From: Cordilura impudica
Lineage: Eukaryota > Arthropoda > Insecta > Diptera > Scathophagidae
DNA: 64,000 bases
Direction: 5' to 3'
NCBI GenBank assembly: GCA_963682025.1
Contig: OY821519.1
Location: forward strand, 131,913,612 to 131,977,611
Shown here: positions 34,825 through 47,060 of the stretch, piece after piece
How positions within the stretch are numbered: position 1 is the first letter of the stretch
How the letters are laid out: every line of letters begins with the position of its first letter
Made by a program: the position numbers and the translations under genes
The notes under the pieces: generated by a model
Seen by the model: the letters and a program-made list of their open reading frames with translations, nothing else
Databases searched by the model: none
What the model was told of the DNA's origin: nothing

Positions 34825-35770
34825 ACCTAAAAATTCACACAGTTAATCTCTAACATGTATTTAACAAAACCTTAAAGTGTCAGATCCATTTTTTAAATTT
34901 TGTTTAAGAAAATTTTTTGAAACTTGAAAAAGGAGTTTTCAAAATGTTATCAAAAAAAATCACATTTTTGGTCTCAATGCGCAATAGAGTAACAACAACA
35001 TGGTAATAAAACAATACTTCATATCTGAGTACTTATAGGTATAGAGACCAAAAAAATGTTGGCTTTAATCAATTTCTTAAAGTGGAAAAAAATGGCATCA
35101 AATTTCATGAAACCAGTTTTCGGTAATCTTTAGTTCAAAATATCCGAAGCTGGCCTTGGCAAATAATGGGGTAACGTTCTCGGATGTATCCCATATTTGG
35201 TTATAATATTTTAAGTAACAACGCTTTTAAAAATTATACAGTAAATATTTGAATTTTGTGAATAAATTATCTTTTTTAGCTTGGAGTCATATGTGACCCC
35301 AATTCCAAAAGGGTTAATGGAGTCATATTATTTTTTTCCGAAACCCTAGACTGTTAAGATAAAATATAGTATTTAAAAGTAGAGAAATACTAATTTTTGA
35401 TATAAAGAATTTAGAATGATTACATATAATGAATAAAAATCTCATTTTTCTCGAAATCCGCAAAAATAACATCCTTGTCAATAAAATTCTGGCATAGGGA
35501 TTTACATCAAAATTCACACAATTAATCTCTAAGATGTATTTAACAAAACCTTAAAGTGTTAGATCCATTTTTTTTAAATTTTGTTTAAGAAAATTTTTTT
35601 TAAATTTATAAAAAAAAATCCCATTTTCGGTATCAATGCGCAATACGGTAACAACTTGGTAATAAAACAGTACTTGATATCTGAGTACTTATAGGCATAG
35701 AGACCAAAAAAATGTTAGCTTTAATCAATTTCTTAAAGTGGAAAAAAAATGGCATCAAATTTCATAACCT
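34825..35770. repeat. two direct copies of a ~280-bp AT-rich block
   Basis: The block starting AATTCACACAGTTAATCTCT (about 34832) recurs from about 35510. Matches include CATGTATTTAACAAAACCTT versus GATGTATTTAACAAAACCTT, and ATCTGAGTACTTATAGG, GAGACCAAAAAAATGTT and TCAATTTCTTAAAGTGG. The period is about 675 bp. The DNA between the copies is unique AT-rich sequence. No coding is seen. Confidence 0.8.
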
Positions 35771-36451
35771 AGTTTATTTTTGGCACAAAAGTGGTCTGGT
35801 GCATTTGCTATTTTTTGGCGAGTTTTTATTGGATTTTGAAGTTATATAGCTTTTTAAAGAGATAATTTAGTACTGAAATCGATGCATATAAAAATTAAAC
35901 TGTAGAACATATACACACTTGAAATTTTCATTTGATTTCCAGCACGACTTTTCTTTATCCGATTGTCCCCAAACTTCACATTTATTAGTTTTATATAGAA
36001 AGGAAACAAACTGGAGCCCGACACTGCACAAAATCGCAATTTGAAAAATGTCCATATAACGTATAAAGTACATGCAAAATGATATGGTACTTGTAAGAAT
36101 TATATAAAAAAATAAAAATAAATATTAAGGAAAATAGCACAGCTCTCAGATTCCTATAGAACACACACAAGATTCGGATACAAATCCATTGAAAATCAGA
36201 GACTGTTTTCCCATAGTAAAGCCCTAAGGTACGGGCGACCTTTTTTAATATAGAATTCATATTATTCTGTTAAAAAATAACCTATCTAATGGTAAACCAC
36301 ACAAAATATTTATTTAGTCTATTTCCAACTTTTCTTATGTGTTTATTTGAAGATATCCAAAGCGGAAACAGGTGTAAAGCGAATAAAAACACATAAGTAT
36401 AAGTAAAATTATGTTCACAATTTCAATTATAACAAAGTAATATCCACTTAC
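35771..36451. other. AT-rich, possible intron sequence
   Basis: No confident exon. A minus-strand ORF near 35991-36260 has no recognisable family and I treat it as chance. If the exon at 36452-36482 is real, this is its downstream intron. Confidence 0.35.
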
Positions 36452-36482
36452 CACTCTTAGATTGTTCATCTATCGTTTCCAT
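36452..36482 (-). CDS. probable first coding exon of an unknown minus-strand gene
   Basis: On the minus strand, AATAATGGAAACGATAGATG opens METIDEQSKS. After one more base, a consensus donor GTAAGT follows (36451-36446). The exon would carry 31 coding nt and end in phase 1. A plausible fly promoter/5' leader lies upstream at 37180-37330. Later exons must lie below 36446. None was found in the window, so the whole transposon-rich left half could be one long first intron. I do not recognise the protein from ten residues. Confidence 0.4.
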
Positions 36483-37179
36483 TATTGAATATGTTTTTTG
36501 TTTTCAATTTACATTAATACTTTTGACAAATATGCATAAAAAATAATTGATTTAAACTGATAACTTCTCACAGAGAAGCCATTGATAGATTGGTTGGACA
36601 ACATTTAATAATTCATGTTTGCGAATGAATTATGTATAACAAACCACAATTTTTAGAAAAATGTAATAAATAAAATTGCACAAGCTACAAATTTTAGACC
36701 TCAAATGTTTGCAAGATATTTTCTTAAAATTTTTCAATTTCAAACAAAAGAATCACGGCTTTTATTTTCTACACGCACGCACACGCACTCAAAATGCAAA
36801 AAATATATTTAAAACTAAAGGAATGTGTATCCTTGATTATATTTAATTATTTTTTTTTATCAAGGTTATTTACTTTTGGTTTGTACTTAAAGCACAGGTA
36901 AGATTTCGAGAATTTGTTACACACAAAATAATGAAACTTTTATGATTTGTTTTTATTACCAATCTCACACAATGTGTCTATGTTTTTTTATAATTAAACT
37001 TCAAGGACACTTAATAACCTTTAAATCACTTTTCTTAATTAGTTAAAATTATGACAACTAACTCGTTATAGTTGTATTCCGATATAAATTTGTGGTTTTT
37101 AAATATTTTCTTTTTGCTTTTTTCAATAGATAATTTAAATTTGTTTCGCATCTATTTGTTTTTTCCTTTTTTTCTTGGT

Positions 37180-37330
37180 CTTTTTCGTAAAAACAACGGC
37201 GTTGGCGGCGGCGAATAACAAACTGCTGCGCGGCCTTTACAAATTGAAATTTTCAACGATCGTTTGCGATGTTTGCAATTTGTTTGGCTGTCAAATTCGA
37301 TGTTTTTTATGAAAACAGCTGTTCATTAGA
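37180..37330 (-). promoter_or_regulatory. candidate promoter and 5' leader of the minus-strand gene
   Basis: A short GC-rich island (GGCGTTGGCGGCGGCGAATA, CTGCGCGGCC) in AT-rich DNA. AACAGCTGTT (37314-37323) matches the E-box core-promoter element common in fly housekeeping genes. The distance to the ATG at 36482 is about 0.8 kb, so a leader intron is likely. Confidence 0.35.
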
Positions 37331-39930
37331 TTATATGGCGCATAGTGAAATGCAACTATGTGGAGGTACACGCAAAGAAAAAACTACTTTTTATTTTAAG
37401 TAAATTAAGCTAATATATACTGAAAAAGTAGAAATAAATTTATAATTCTTTCAAACTTTAATAATGATAAAAAAATTTACAAGCGTATATTAAAAAAGAA
37501 CGTTTAATATATTATTTTCCTTAAAAATAAAAATACAATAACATTATGGACATAAATCAGCGAATAAAATACAATTTTTTGGTATAAATTTTCTATTTTT
37601 ATAAAACTTAGAAATATATAAACATTTTTGACCCGTAGCTTTTACAGTGCTTTAATAACGTCGCAGCGAAATGTATTTTATATATATTTTTTTTAAATAA
37701 TCTTATTCATCCGAGCTTTTGATAATAATTGTAAAGAAATTATTGTTAAATATATAAAAAACTCTATAATCAAATCGAGATATAAATGAGATATTTTATA
37801 AAAAAAAAATATTATTATTTTCTGACCTTTAGATAATAAAATAATTTATTGTACAGAATTGTATATCCACTACTTAATAGATAAAATAAAATTAAAATGA
37901 CGCCGCAAAATTTTATTTTCGAAAGGTGAAAGGTAATTATCATATGATTAACATTATGTGATGGCCTGTAGTGTAAGAAATAGTTATTGGAGCTTTATTT
38001 CAATTAAATCCTTCAAAACGAATTTAAAAACCAATACAAAAGAATTAAATTGAATTAGAAAAAGTCATCTGTTTATTTATGACTCAGTATCCTATAAAAA
38101 CTTAGTCACTAAATTTAGCACGAGTGTAGAGAAGACAGTCAGCAACAATATTTTCTGTTTTAATTGAAAATGACATTTTTTAAATATATCTTACCAAAAA
38201 AATGTGATTATCACTAATACCATCGAAATGGTACCTCAGGTGAACACGTCGGTAAACTGCCTCTGGCGATAAGCGTTATAATATTGACCTTCCATATTTT
38301 GGGAGCTATAAAAACCAGAGGTTCAAATTTGTAAATATTTCTTTGTTGAGTAAGGTACAGCGGTCGTGCAAGTTTTTAATAAATTCAAAATTAATCTGCA
38401 ATTATCTGTTAAAATATTAAAATAAGTTATATTAAATTTATAACATTTAAAGAAATGCATGAATAAATAAAATTATGTATAGTATTTTACACAACTTAAA
38501 ATAACGTTTAGATGAATGTTGTTACAGCAACATAATTACAATAACGTGCTTGCACACAAAAGAAAAAAATCCTCAGAGATATTATATTTAAAATAATTAA
38601 TGTTAGTTAAACAATGCATTCGTAAAAATATTATATTTTTTAACATTAGTTTCAATAAAAAAAAACTTAGGTAATTTATTATATTTAGAAGGTGGCCATA
38701 AGTTAAGTTAAGTTATGTTAAGTTATATTTATTGAGCCTTTTTTAATACAATAATAGCAACTAAAACAAAAATACGAAGGGATAAAGTATTACCTTAATT
38801 ACAAAAATTTTGAACAGCACCATGCTTAATCGATGAAAAGATTAATTTTGGTTTGAAAAGTAATTGTGTAAGAAAATTAATATAACTAAAACTATATACT
38901 AACTTAAAAAATAATACAAACCACAACAAAAGCATAACCCCAACCACCGTGTAAACTGTGACCACAACTAAAGCAAAAATAAATAAAAATTGACTATCCT
39001 CTGTGAGTACCTTGTGCACTTTTTGTATAAAAACTAGCGAACAAATTTGTATATAAATCAAATAACCAATAGGAGATAAATATTTTATAGTTGACCAACT
39101 AAAATTTATTTTTTCGATTATCTTTATACAAAATATAAATATATATTTTATAGTTGACCAACTAAAATTTATTTTTTCGATTAAAATGTTTTTTAAAAGA
39201 AATATTTTCGTAATGGGATAACCTTGAAATTAATTTTCTTAAAATATCGCATATACATATATAAGCCAATTGGACTAATATTTGATGGATTAAAAAAAAA
39301 TGTTTGAATATCACTTACAAAATGATTAAAAATTTTTAGCCATATAACATCTTATAATTTCCCATTCAAAATGTCCTTTGTGACGGTAGGTTATTTCGGT
39401 TTTTATAATAAGAGTTTAGTTTTAATTGGTAAATTCTTATTAAACAGAATTTTTGAAAACGCACTCATAATTGTTTAAGGTTTCTTTAGAACTGTTCTGG
39501 CATGTTTGTTGAATTTTAGAAGACTCTTAATATTGATTGCTAACTATTTGATATTTTCTTTGAAGATAATTTAAAACCACAAAGAAAAAGTTTTAGTGTT
39601 TTACTTTCTGGCACAACAAAATTTCTAAATTTTTCTGAAGCATCGTTTAAATAAATTGCTTCACATTTATATATATTAAGTTTAACTCCCCCATCTTCAT
39701 AAATAATTTTTAACTTTGGTTTGAAACCTGTTTTAAGGCATGAAGTTAAGATTCATGATGTGAATATAAAAGAGAGTCATCAGCATACAATAGACGACTT
39801 GAATTTATAAAATTATTAGGAAAATCGTACATAAATTTATTATGTAGACGTGGAGCTAAGTCTGAACACTGAGGAACGCGAAAAACAATCACTAAATTGT
39901 ACACAAAAAGTCCTATTAGAAAATATTTTT
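37331..39930. other. AT-rich intergenic region
   Basis: No gene is seen apart from the small duplication at 39079-39184. Confidence 0.4.
39079..39184. repeat. tandem duplication, 63-bp period
   Basis: TATTTTATAGTTGACCAACT followed by AAAATTTATTTTTTCGATTA occurs twice (about 39081 and 39144), identical over about 41 bp. An unrelated 20-bp stretch separates the copies. Confidence 0.9.
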
Positions 39931-40684
39931 TTATACCCTATACCACTATGTGGTTTGGGTATAATGACTTTGTGCTGCTGTTTGTAACTACCAAAAATAT
40001 TTGACCTAGACCCATCTTTTATTATACCGATCGAATCACTATCCGATTCGATTTAACGATGTCCATCCGTGTATCCGTCCGTCCGTCCGTCTGTGTGTCC
40101 ATGTAAACCTTGTAATCAAACTGCAGGTCGCAAATATGAGTATATTTCGAAGAAATTTGGTATATAAGCTTTTATCGGCCTAGCCCCCATACATGTGACC
40201 CCTATGAAATCGACATAAATTGCCATAAGATCCAAATTATCATATAGGTCTTACTCGAATTGGGTTTGTATACGTTTATTACATCCATTAATGAGTAGTC
40301 CAAAAATTATCCCTATGGGACAACCCTTACTCATAGGCCCCATGTAGAGCTGCTTCCCGACCTGCACTTAAATCTATCAAAAACAAAAATATTGCACTGA
40401 TTCTTTTCAAATTTTGTTTATATATATTTTTACAAATTACAAGAGACCTTACAAAACATGATCAGGATCGGTCCAATTTTAGGCCTAGTGCCCATATAAA
40501 TATAGCATCCGATATGAACTTTTTCATATCTGCAGCCAAAAAAATTAATAAAAATCCCACTCAAATTTGGTTTATCTTATTTTCTATGTCCAGTTAGTTT
40601 GGCCTAAGAGATAGGGTCTCTAAACGCATGGTATTGGGTATCGTATAGTCGGGCTAGATCGACTATAATTTTCTTACTTGTTTT
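39931..40684 (-). mobile_element. mini-me/DINE-1-like repeat copy
   Basis: GTCC-orientation copy. The GTCC run is short and interrupted (GTCCATCCGTGTATCCGTCC). The palindromic end carries changes (GTCGGGCTAGATCGAC), so this is an older copy. A sub-block with the CCATGGGATGAACGC motif is deleted. Confidence 0.85.
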
Positions 40685-41190
40685 TAATTAGAATCATTTT
40701 ATGAAGTATATACCATTGTAAAAAGCGTGATCAAATGCCTTTTCGACATCTAAAGAAACTCCAATAATGCAAAATCGTCTACGAAGATTACAAACGACAT
40801 CATAAATGAATGTGAAATTTGGATAAGTTTTCAGATTAAATTATTTTTGTATAAAGTGAACAAACGAAAATATTTTATTCCTTTTTATAGAAAAACATTT
40901 AAATTAAAAAAAAACAATTTTAGAAAAAAAATTCAATCAATCAAGTATTACAAGTGTCTTGTGGTCTTCTTTCTTGATGATGACTAACAATATTGGTCGA
41001 TATATTAGATAGAGATCATAATTTTGTACCTCAAGCCAAACAAACGTTATGAAATATAAAAACAATACTTTTTACGAGACATCTATAAACGAGTAGCGAA
41101 ACTTGTGGCTGTCCACGCGTCAATACTAGATGTCGCCAAGGTAAATAATTGACGACTTGGCAAATCATCAATGTGGCAATTTGTCAACAT
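40685..41190. other. upstream region of the MADF gene
   Basis: No gene is seen. The stretch from about 41080 is less AT-rich and probably contains regulatory sequence for the gene at 41341. Confidence 0.35.
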
Positions 41191-41197
41191 TATAAAT
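41191..41197 (+). promoter_or_regulatory. possible TATA box
   Basis: TATAAATG lies 150 bp upstream of the MADF ATG, in a region with few other signals. The start site about 30 bp downstream is inferred only. Confidence 0.25.
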
Positions 41198-41340
41198 GAC
41201 AGTTCCTCAATAATCTCACAATCCTACAAAACTTTGATTTTATTGACAATACACCACTTAGTTAATTGTTTTTTTAATTATAAATATATAAAATATTTTA
41301 ATAACGGTTATTTGGATATTGTAGTTTCATTTAAAAAATA

Positions 41341-42498
41341 ATGGCAAAATTTGTGTCACAAGAAACGGCCGTTAGTTCTCAACAACAGCATCAAGCGCCG
41401 TCAAATCAAACATTTAAACCTTTTAGTATTTCGGAAGAAAACCGTCATTATCTGAAGGTGTTCATACAAACCTATCACAATTTACCCGTTTTATGGGATA
41501 CAACACTGAGGAACTACACAAATCGTGACAAGAGAGCAGAGGCATATGAACAGTTGGTCCCAATCTATAAATACCTAAAAAGGGATGCGACTTTAGAGGA
41601 TGTTAAGAAAAAGATAAATACTTTACGTACAAACTATCGCAAGGAGCTTAAAGTTATAGAGGCGGCTAGAAAACAAGGAAATGTTTATCAACCACGTTGT
41701 TGGACATTTTATGAATTGGATTTTTTACGTAATGCTGAAAAATTTTTAGCAATTGATCTGAAGAATGAAACGTCTTCCTCTGCTTCATTATATAATGGTG
41801 GTTACAGTGATACATCGCAACAGGGAAACTTCTTAGACGGTAACTCATTCGGTTATCGTATGAATATGGCAAGCACGTCCCCAATGAGTATAACAGAAAT
41901 GTTTCATAAATCGTTTGGTCAGCAGGCTAGTGCTGCACAGCAACAAAGATCAGAACAAACCTCTGAACAGAATACATCTCCCTTGGGTCTGCCGGGAGGT
42001 ATACAAAGTCATGCCGCCACAACTCCATCGGTTTATCCAGTCCAGTCAAATACACCGTTAAATCCTAACAAACGCTACAAATCCCCTTTTGTAAACAATG
42101 CAGCTCAAAATTCTACTTCCTCCACTTCAGATGAAATGCTTAACATGGCTTGTGATTTTTTAGGGTCCACCTATCCCGAAGAAGAATCTATCGCACGGAC
42201 CTGGACTCATAAATTAAAACGTTTGACTCGTAACCAACGTCTGCTGGCAGAGAAATTCATTAATGAAATAATTTTTGAGGCAGAATCGGGTACATTGCAT
42301 CGAAATTCTATGCAATTGAATGTTACGGCATCATGTGTAAGTTATAAAGAATCTCAAACGGATGACTGTAATCAGGCTAAACTACAAAGTCCAAATTTAA
42401 TAACAACAACAACTTCAGATGAAACAACACAAGAAGAATCACACCATCAAACAACACATCCTCAATATCAAGATGACAGAAGCGTAGATCCTAATTAA
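41341..42498 (+). CDS. MADF-domain transcription regulator
   Basis: A single exon of 385 residues starting at ATG 41341 (AAATAATGG context). Residues ~33-136 form a MADF domain (Myb/SANT-like in Adf-1): FIQTYHNLPVLWD, then the spaced aromatic residues of a three-helix fold, then VKKKINTLRTNYRKEL, and the closing PRCWTFYELDFL. MADF proteins bind DNA in the nucleus. The middle is low-complexity and Q/S/T/P-rich. Residues ~264-328 (DEMLNMACDFLG, ARTWTHKLKRL, RLLAEKFINEIIFE) form a conserved helical C-terminal segment that occupies the place of a BESS-type interaction motif in related fly proteins. The tail is T/Q/H-rich. Targets are unknown and no orthologue name is assigned. It lies tail-to-tail with TMEM43. 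Confidence 0.92.
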   Translation: MAKFVSQETAVSSQQQHQAPSNQTFKPFSISEENRHYLKVFIQTYHNLPVLWDTTLRNYTNRDKRAEAYEQLVPIYKYLKRDATLEDVKKKINTLRTNYRKELKVIEAARKQGNVYQPRCWTFYELDFLRNAEKFLAIDLKNETSSSASLYNGGYSDTSQQGNFLDGNSFGYRMNMASTSPMSITEMFHKSFGQQASAAQQQRSEQTSEQNTSPLGLPGGIQSHAATTPSVYPVQSNTPLNPNKRYKSPFVNNAAQNSTSSTSDEMLNMACDFLGSTYPEEESIARTWTHKLKRLTRNQRLLAEKFINEIIFEAESGTLHRNSMQLNVTASCVSYKESQTDDCNQAKLQSPNLITTTTSDETTQEESHHQTTHPQYQDDRSVDPN

Positions 42499-43088
42499 AG
42501 AGCCCAAATAACATTTGTTTATATATTTAAATTATAAAATACTTAAAGTATATATACTTGTGTATATTATAGTGAATTTTAATTTGTATATATGTACATG
42601 GGAAGTTAATAAATAATAATGGTTTATTAGATGTATTTATATTAAATGATTTTTTCTTTTTTAACATACAGCATAACAAATCTCATTAGAAAGAGTTGGA
42701 AAAATTCTTTAAAAAATCGAATCAAATTTTGTAATTTATTGGGGATCTCTTAACAGAAATGTCTATAATTATTTATACAAAAATTGTTAATAGAGGCAAT
42801 TCTTATTGATGATTAAATCAAGCATTTTTTTATTAAATAAAAATTTTTTTGATTTATATTTATTTTGTAACAACTTAAAAATAAAATTAAACACAATATA
42901 ATGAAGAGAACGATTTGGCGATTTTATAAATTAAAAAAAAAAAAAATTGGTGTTAAAAGTTTGTTATGCAATAGAAATCAAATAAATATTTACTTTGTAA
43001 AACTGATTTTATATAACTAATTGGTGGAACATAATTAAGAATTCGATTCTTTTTTTTTTATAAATTTATATAACAATGATATTTTTAT
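42499..43088. other. convergent 3' UTR region
   Basis: About 590 bp between the stops of the MADF gene (+) and TMEM43 (-). It holds a poly(A) signal at 42608 for the first, and AT-rich sequence. Confidence 0.5.
42608..42613 (+). terminator. poly(A) signal AATAAA of the MADF gene
   Basis: AATAAA lies 110 bp after the stop codon, the first canonical signal on this strand. Confidence 0.5.
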
Positions 43089-44665
43089 TCAGTCCACTCG
43101 TTGATAGTTTGTAACACCTCGAGCAAACCACACAAACGGAGATGCTGCCGCAAACATAAGACCAGCACCTATCATTGGTCGATGTAAAATCCAGGCAACA
43201 GCTGCTATGAGAAGTGCCATCGAAAATGAAAGTAAAATATTGGTACCAACAGGAAATCTTGGATCAGGTGCTAGAACCGATAGGAATTGCGTACGAGACA
43301 CTGCAAGTCAAATTTACATTATATATTATTAAATATTTTTACAATTATAATGTACTTCATTAATTGAGAAATTTTCTTAAAACATAATTTTCATAAAAAA
43401 TGGGAGAACTGATTAAAATACAAGATTTAAATTGATTAATTTAATTTTTTTTTGTTATGAAAATTATTTGTATCAACTTTTTTTCAAACATAATTTCTAT
43501 TAGATTAAAGTGATCATAGTTTGGTCGAAAATTCATTATTATAATTGGAATGTACTCACAAATAAAATGTAGTAGACTTGATGTACAAGTCACGCCGAAG
43601 AATACTAAAACCCAACCCATAAAACGGAATCCCCAGGTTGTCAAACGTTGAGCATGATGTTCTTTTTTAAATACCTCAGTCAATGACAATTCTCCAGGGT
43701 AAACCAAGAGTATATCAACTCCACGACTTGTCTTATACGGTTCTATTTTATTTTTTACCAATTTCCCCACCATTGTATACTTAAAAATAAAGAATGCTCA
43801 ACTATAATTGTTTAATGGAAAAAAAAAATTTCAAAGCTTACCATTTCACCTTCCAAGCCAGCAAATGAAAATAATATTCGTATATCACCGATTTCTGGAT
43901 TAAAAATGTCATTTGTATGATAATATAAACCCAAATGCAATTTAATTGATGGATCCTCTGGCCTTGTATCCGAAGTCAATTCCACATAATTGTTAAATTT
44001 AGATTTGATATCAGTGCCCAGTTCAAAACGGCCGACAAAAACGGCATCAGCTACTTGTGTTTCCGATTCGATGGGGAATTTTTTAGGATTCTGATGACCA
44101 GTTTGTATATAAAATGAACGTGAATCTATAGGCTTATCACGCCAATCTCTGGTATAATAATAAGTACGATCTTCGGTATGCACCGATGCCACACTTTCCC
44201 CATAATTGTGTTCTCTAATGAAGTAAAAGCAAAATTAACATTTTAAGTCCGATTCAATTAAAATGTCCATAATTATTCTGTCTCTCACTTACACCGTCTC
44301 TTCAACCCATTGAAACATTTGAACACGTCTCTTAAGTTTTACAGCTAAAACTTGTATGCTATAATCGGGTTCGGTCAAAGGTTCACCTACAATTATGGGT
44401 CCTGATATATGAACAATGCGATCATTATAAATGGGTTCAATTTCCTCAGCTGCAGCATCTAAGGTAACAGCATCATCCAACGCTTCATCTAATGATAATA
44501 TCGTATGTACAGCTCTTCCCTAAGAAACATATTTGAGTAATTTATATATAATAAAAAGTTATTTTGTACTTCATTCCAAAATAGCACTCCAGTACCGCCG
44601 ATGAAAAGGACGAAACCAAATGTGGCTATAAGCCAACATGAACGATATGCTTCGACCAAAGTCAT
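43089..44665 (-). CDS. Tmem43: TMEM43 (LUMA) orthologue, five exons
   Basis: Exons on the minus strand: 44665-44570, 44519-44293, 44214-43842, 43779-43560, 43300-43089. All have GT-AG junctions and a continuous frame (phases 0, 2, 0, 1), giving 375 residues. The N-terminal membrane helix is [21 protein letters not shown] long lumenal region follows ([71 protein letters not shown]). Three C-terminal helices end the protein ([47 protein letters not shown]). Order and length fit the TMEM43 family of inner-nuclear-membrane/ER proteins (human ~400 residues), linked to nuclear envelope organisation and lipid balance. AATAAA overlaps the stop region (TGAATAAA). Confidence 0.93.
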
Positions 44666-45043
44666 TTTATTGTATTTTAAAACTAGCTAACATTGGCAAT
44701 TTTATATAAAAATATATGCTTCCATTTAATATTTTAAACAATTTTTCTTTATTAAGTTATTTCTTTAGTTATGTGATAAAAACAATTGATTCTTATAAAC
44801 AGCTGTGTCATCAATACATGGTGATTGGTGGTTTGAAGTGTTGCCACACTTTTAGATTTGTGCTAGCTTGTTATTTTTGATTCGTGATTGGATCAATATG
44901 AAATTTTCCATGAACTTTTTCAAATCTGTTTTAAAGTTCCTACATAAAATCATTTACAATTACATAATGCAACTGCAACAGTGTTGCAATTTTTTGACAT
45001 GTAATCGGAAAATATTCTTTAGTTGTTCATTCGCTAAAGCTGC
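44666..45043. promoter_or_regulatory. TMEM43 upstream region
   Basis: AACAGCTGTG (44798-44807), about 130 bp before the TMEM43 ATG, matches the E-box-type core promoter element of fly housekeeping genes. No TATA box stands out. Confidence 0.4.
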
Positions 45044-45115
45044 GTTCACACTACGTGTTTTGCTTGTGTTTTTCTTAGTTTTTTAGCACGTGTAATTTGT
45101 ACACGTAGTGTGAAC
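45044..45115. repeat. short inverted repeat GTTCACACTACGTGT
   Basis: A perfect 15-bp inverted repeat (45044-45058 and 45101-45115) with a 42-bp loop containing CACGTG. Similarity extends slightly outside the arms. It could be a tiny MITE or a hairpin. Confidence 0.7.
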
Positions 45116-45273
45116 CCTTTCAAACATTGTTTATGTACAACACATTTTGCAAGACATATGTAATTTTTTCATTAGAGCAGGTCCTATTTTGGCAAGACAA
45201 AACTATGAAAATACAACACTGCTTGTGGCGAAAGAAAAACACAAGTAAATTATAAAGATTAATATTGAAAGAA

Positions 45274-46039
45274 AACAAGTAAGAAAATTATAGTCAGTCT
45301 AGACCGACTATACGATACCCTATACCATGCATTTAGAGACCCTATCTCTCAGGCCCAACTAACTGGATATAGAAAATAAGCATAAACTAAATTTGAGTGG
45401 GATTTTTATTAATTTTTTTTGGCTGTAGATATGAAAAAGTTCATATCGGATGCTATATCTATATGGGGACTAGGCCCCAAAATGGGCCGATAATGACCAT
45501 GATGGGTAAAGTCTCTTGTATTTTGCAAAAATATATACAAACAAAATTTGAGAAGAATCATTGCAATATTTTTGTTTTTTGATAGATTGAAGTGAAGATC
45601 GGGAAGCAGCTCTATATGGGGCCTATGACTGAGAGTTGTCCAATTGGGATCATTTTTGGACTACTGATTAATGGATGTAATAAATACATACAAACCCAAT
45701 TTGACTAAGATTTATATGATAATTTGGATCTTATGTATGGGGGCTAGGTCTGAACATGGACCGGTTCTCACCAATTTCAATGGCGTTCATCCCATGGCCG
45801 ATAGAGGCTTGTATACCAAATTTCATCGAAATATATTCATATTTGCGACCTGCAGTTTGATTACAAGCTTTACATGGACACACAGACGGACGGACGGACG
45901 GACGGACATCGTTAAATCGAATCAGATAGTGATTCTGATTCGATCGGTATAATTAAAGGTCTAGGTCAAATATTTTTGGTAGTTACAAACAGCAGCACAA
46001 AGTCATTATACCCAAACCACATAGCGGTATAGGGTATAA
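45274..46039 (+). mobile_element. mini-me/DINE-1-like repeat copy
   Basis: Full set of blocks with a one-base change in the palindrome (GTCAGTCT), five GGAC units, and ATCGTTAAATCGAATC after the run. A deletion removes the CTTATGGCAATTTATGTCG block. Confidence 0.87.
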
Positions 46040-46098
46040 ATAGTTTGGGTGCTTCGCGTAATCGATAATTGCACTTCAAGCTGCACCCATTATTTTTA

Positions 46099-46212
46099 CC
46101 CTGTTTCCATAACACAATTCGTCACAGGCGAACGAAAATTTGTGTGTATTTTGTTTTTGTTCTTCATAAAAATTTTCGTTCGTCTGTGACGAATTGTGTT
46201 ATGGAAACAGGG
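46099..46212. mobile_element. 114-bp hairpin MITE with TA target duplication
   Basis: The left arm starting CCCTGTTTCCATAACACAAT and the right arm ending ATTGTGTTATGGAAACAGGG are inverted over about 40 bp around a ~30-bp loop. TA dinucleotides flank both sides (46097-46098, 46213-46214), as for Tc1/mariner-type MITEs. Confidence 0.8.
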
Positions 46213-46587
46213 TATTTGGCAACGCGATAATAAATTCACCTACGCTCTGCGCTATGCTATGCTATTCTATGGTTGACTTTATTCGCGGTTTTAACTTAGC
46301 TGCGATACAGTTCGATGCTATGTTAACTTCATATATGTATATAATAATTCATATTTACATATTTACATATTTACATATATATATTTTCTAACATCTATAT
46401 TTATATATATGCAGAATGCGAAGATATAAAGACAAAGGAACAATGCAAAAAAAGACACCTCATTTAAAATTATGAGAAAATATTGCAAAAACACAGTTTT
46501 CAATTCATGCGAGAAATTCTAATGTTTGTTGTAAAAATCGGCCTTCTAACATGCATGATCATAAATTTTTGAATATTCTGAGATCTG

Positions 46588-46690
46588 CCACTCTTGCTTT
46601 CATGATCCAATTGCAGTTTGCACATCTATATACATATGATTCTTGGTTATACCAAGAATGAGGATGTGCAAACTGCAACTGCAAGAGTGG
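46588..46690. repeat. imperfect hairpin repeat
   Basis: CCACTCTTGC (46588) pairs with GCAAGAGTGG (46681-46690), and TTGCAGTTTGCACATC (46611) pairs with GATGTGCAAACTGCAA. About 11 bp (TCATGATCCAA) is present only in the left arm. Confidence 0.75.
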
Positions 46691-47060
46691 TATATATTCT
46701 TAAAAAAATAGTCTTAAAAAATATATTTTCTTAAAACGTATTTTTTTAAAGGATCTTTTCTTAAAAAATTACCTTTTCTTAAAAAAAATACAATTTCTTA
46801 AAAAATCATATTAAAAAATAGCTTTTTTTAATAAAGTATATTTTCAAAAAAAAAGTATATTTTGTTAAAAAAGTAGCTGTTCTTAAAAAAATATATTTTA
46901 TTAGAAAAGTACCTTTGGATAAGAAAGTACCTTTTTCTTAAAAAGTACATTTTCTTTAAAAAGGTGATTTTCTTAAAAACACCTCTTCTTAAATAATATA
47001 TTTTCTGAAAAAAGTATTTTTTTTAAAGTAACTTTTCTTAAAAAATAAGAGAGTATTTTT
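46691..47060. repeat. minisatellite, ~18-bp AAAAAGTAC..TTTTCTT units
   Basis: Imperfect repeats built on TTTTCTTAAAAAAGTACC, same monomer as the arrays at 54.6-55.5 kb and 57.4-58.2 kb. Units vary from 15 to 22 bp. Confidence 0.85.

Noticed and set aside
35991..36260. 89-codon minus-strand ORF close to the orphan exon
   Set aside because: No acceptor/phase match to the exon at 36452 could be established and the composition is AT-driven.
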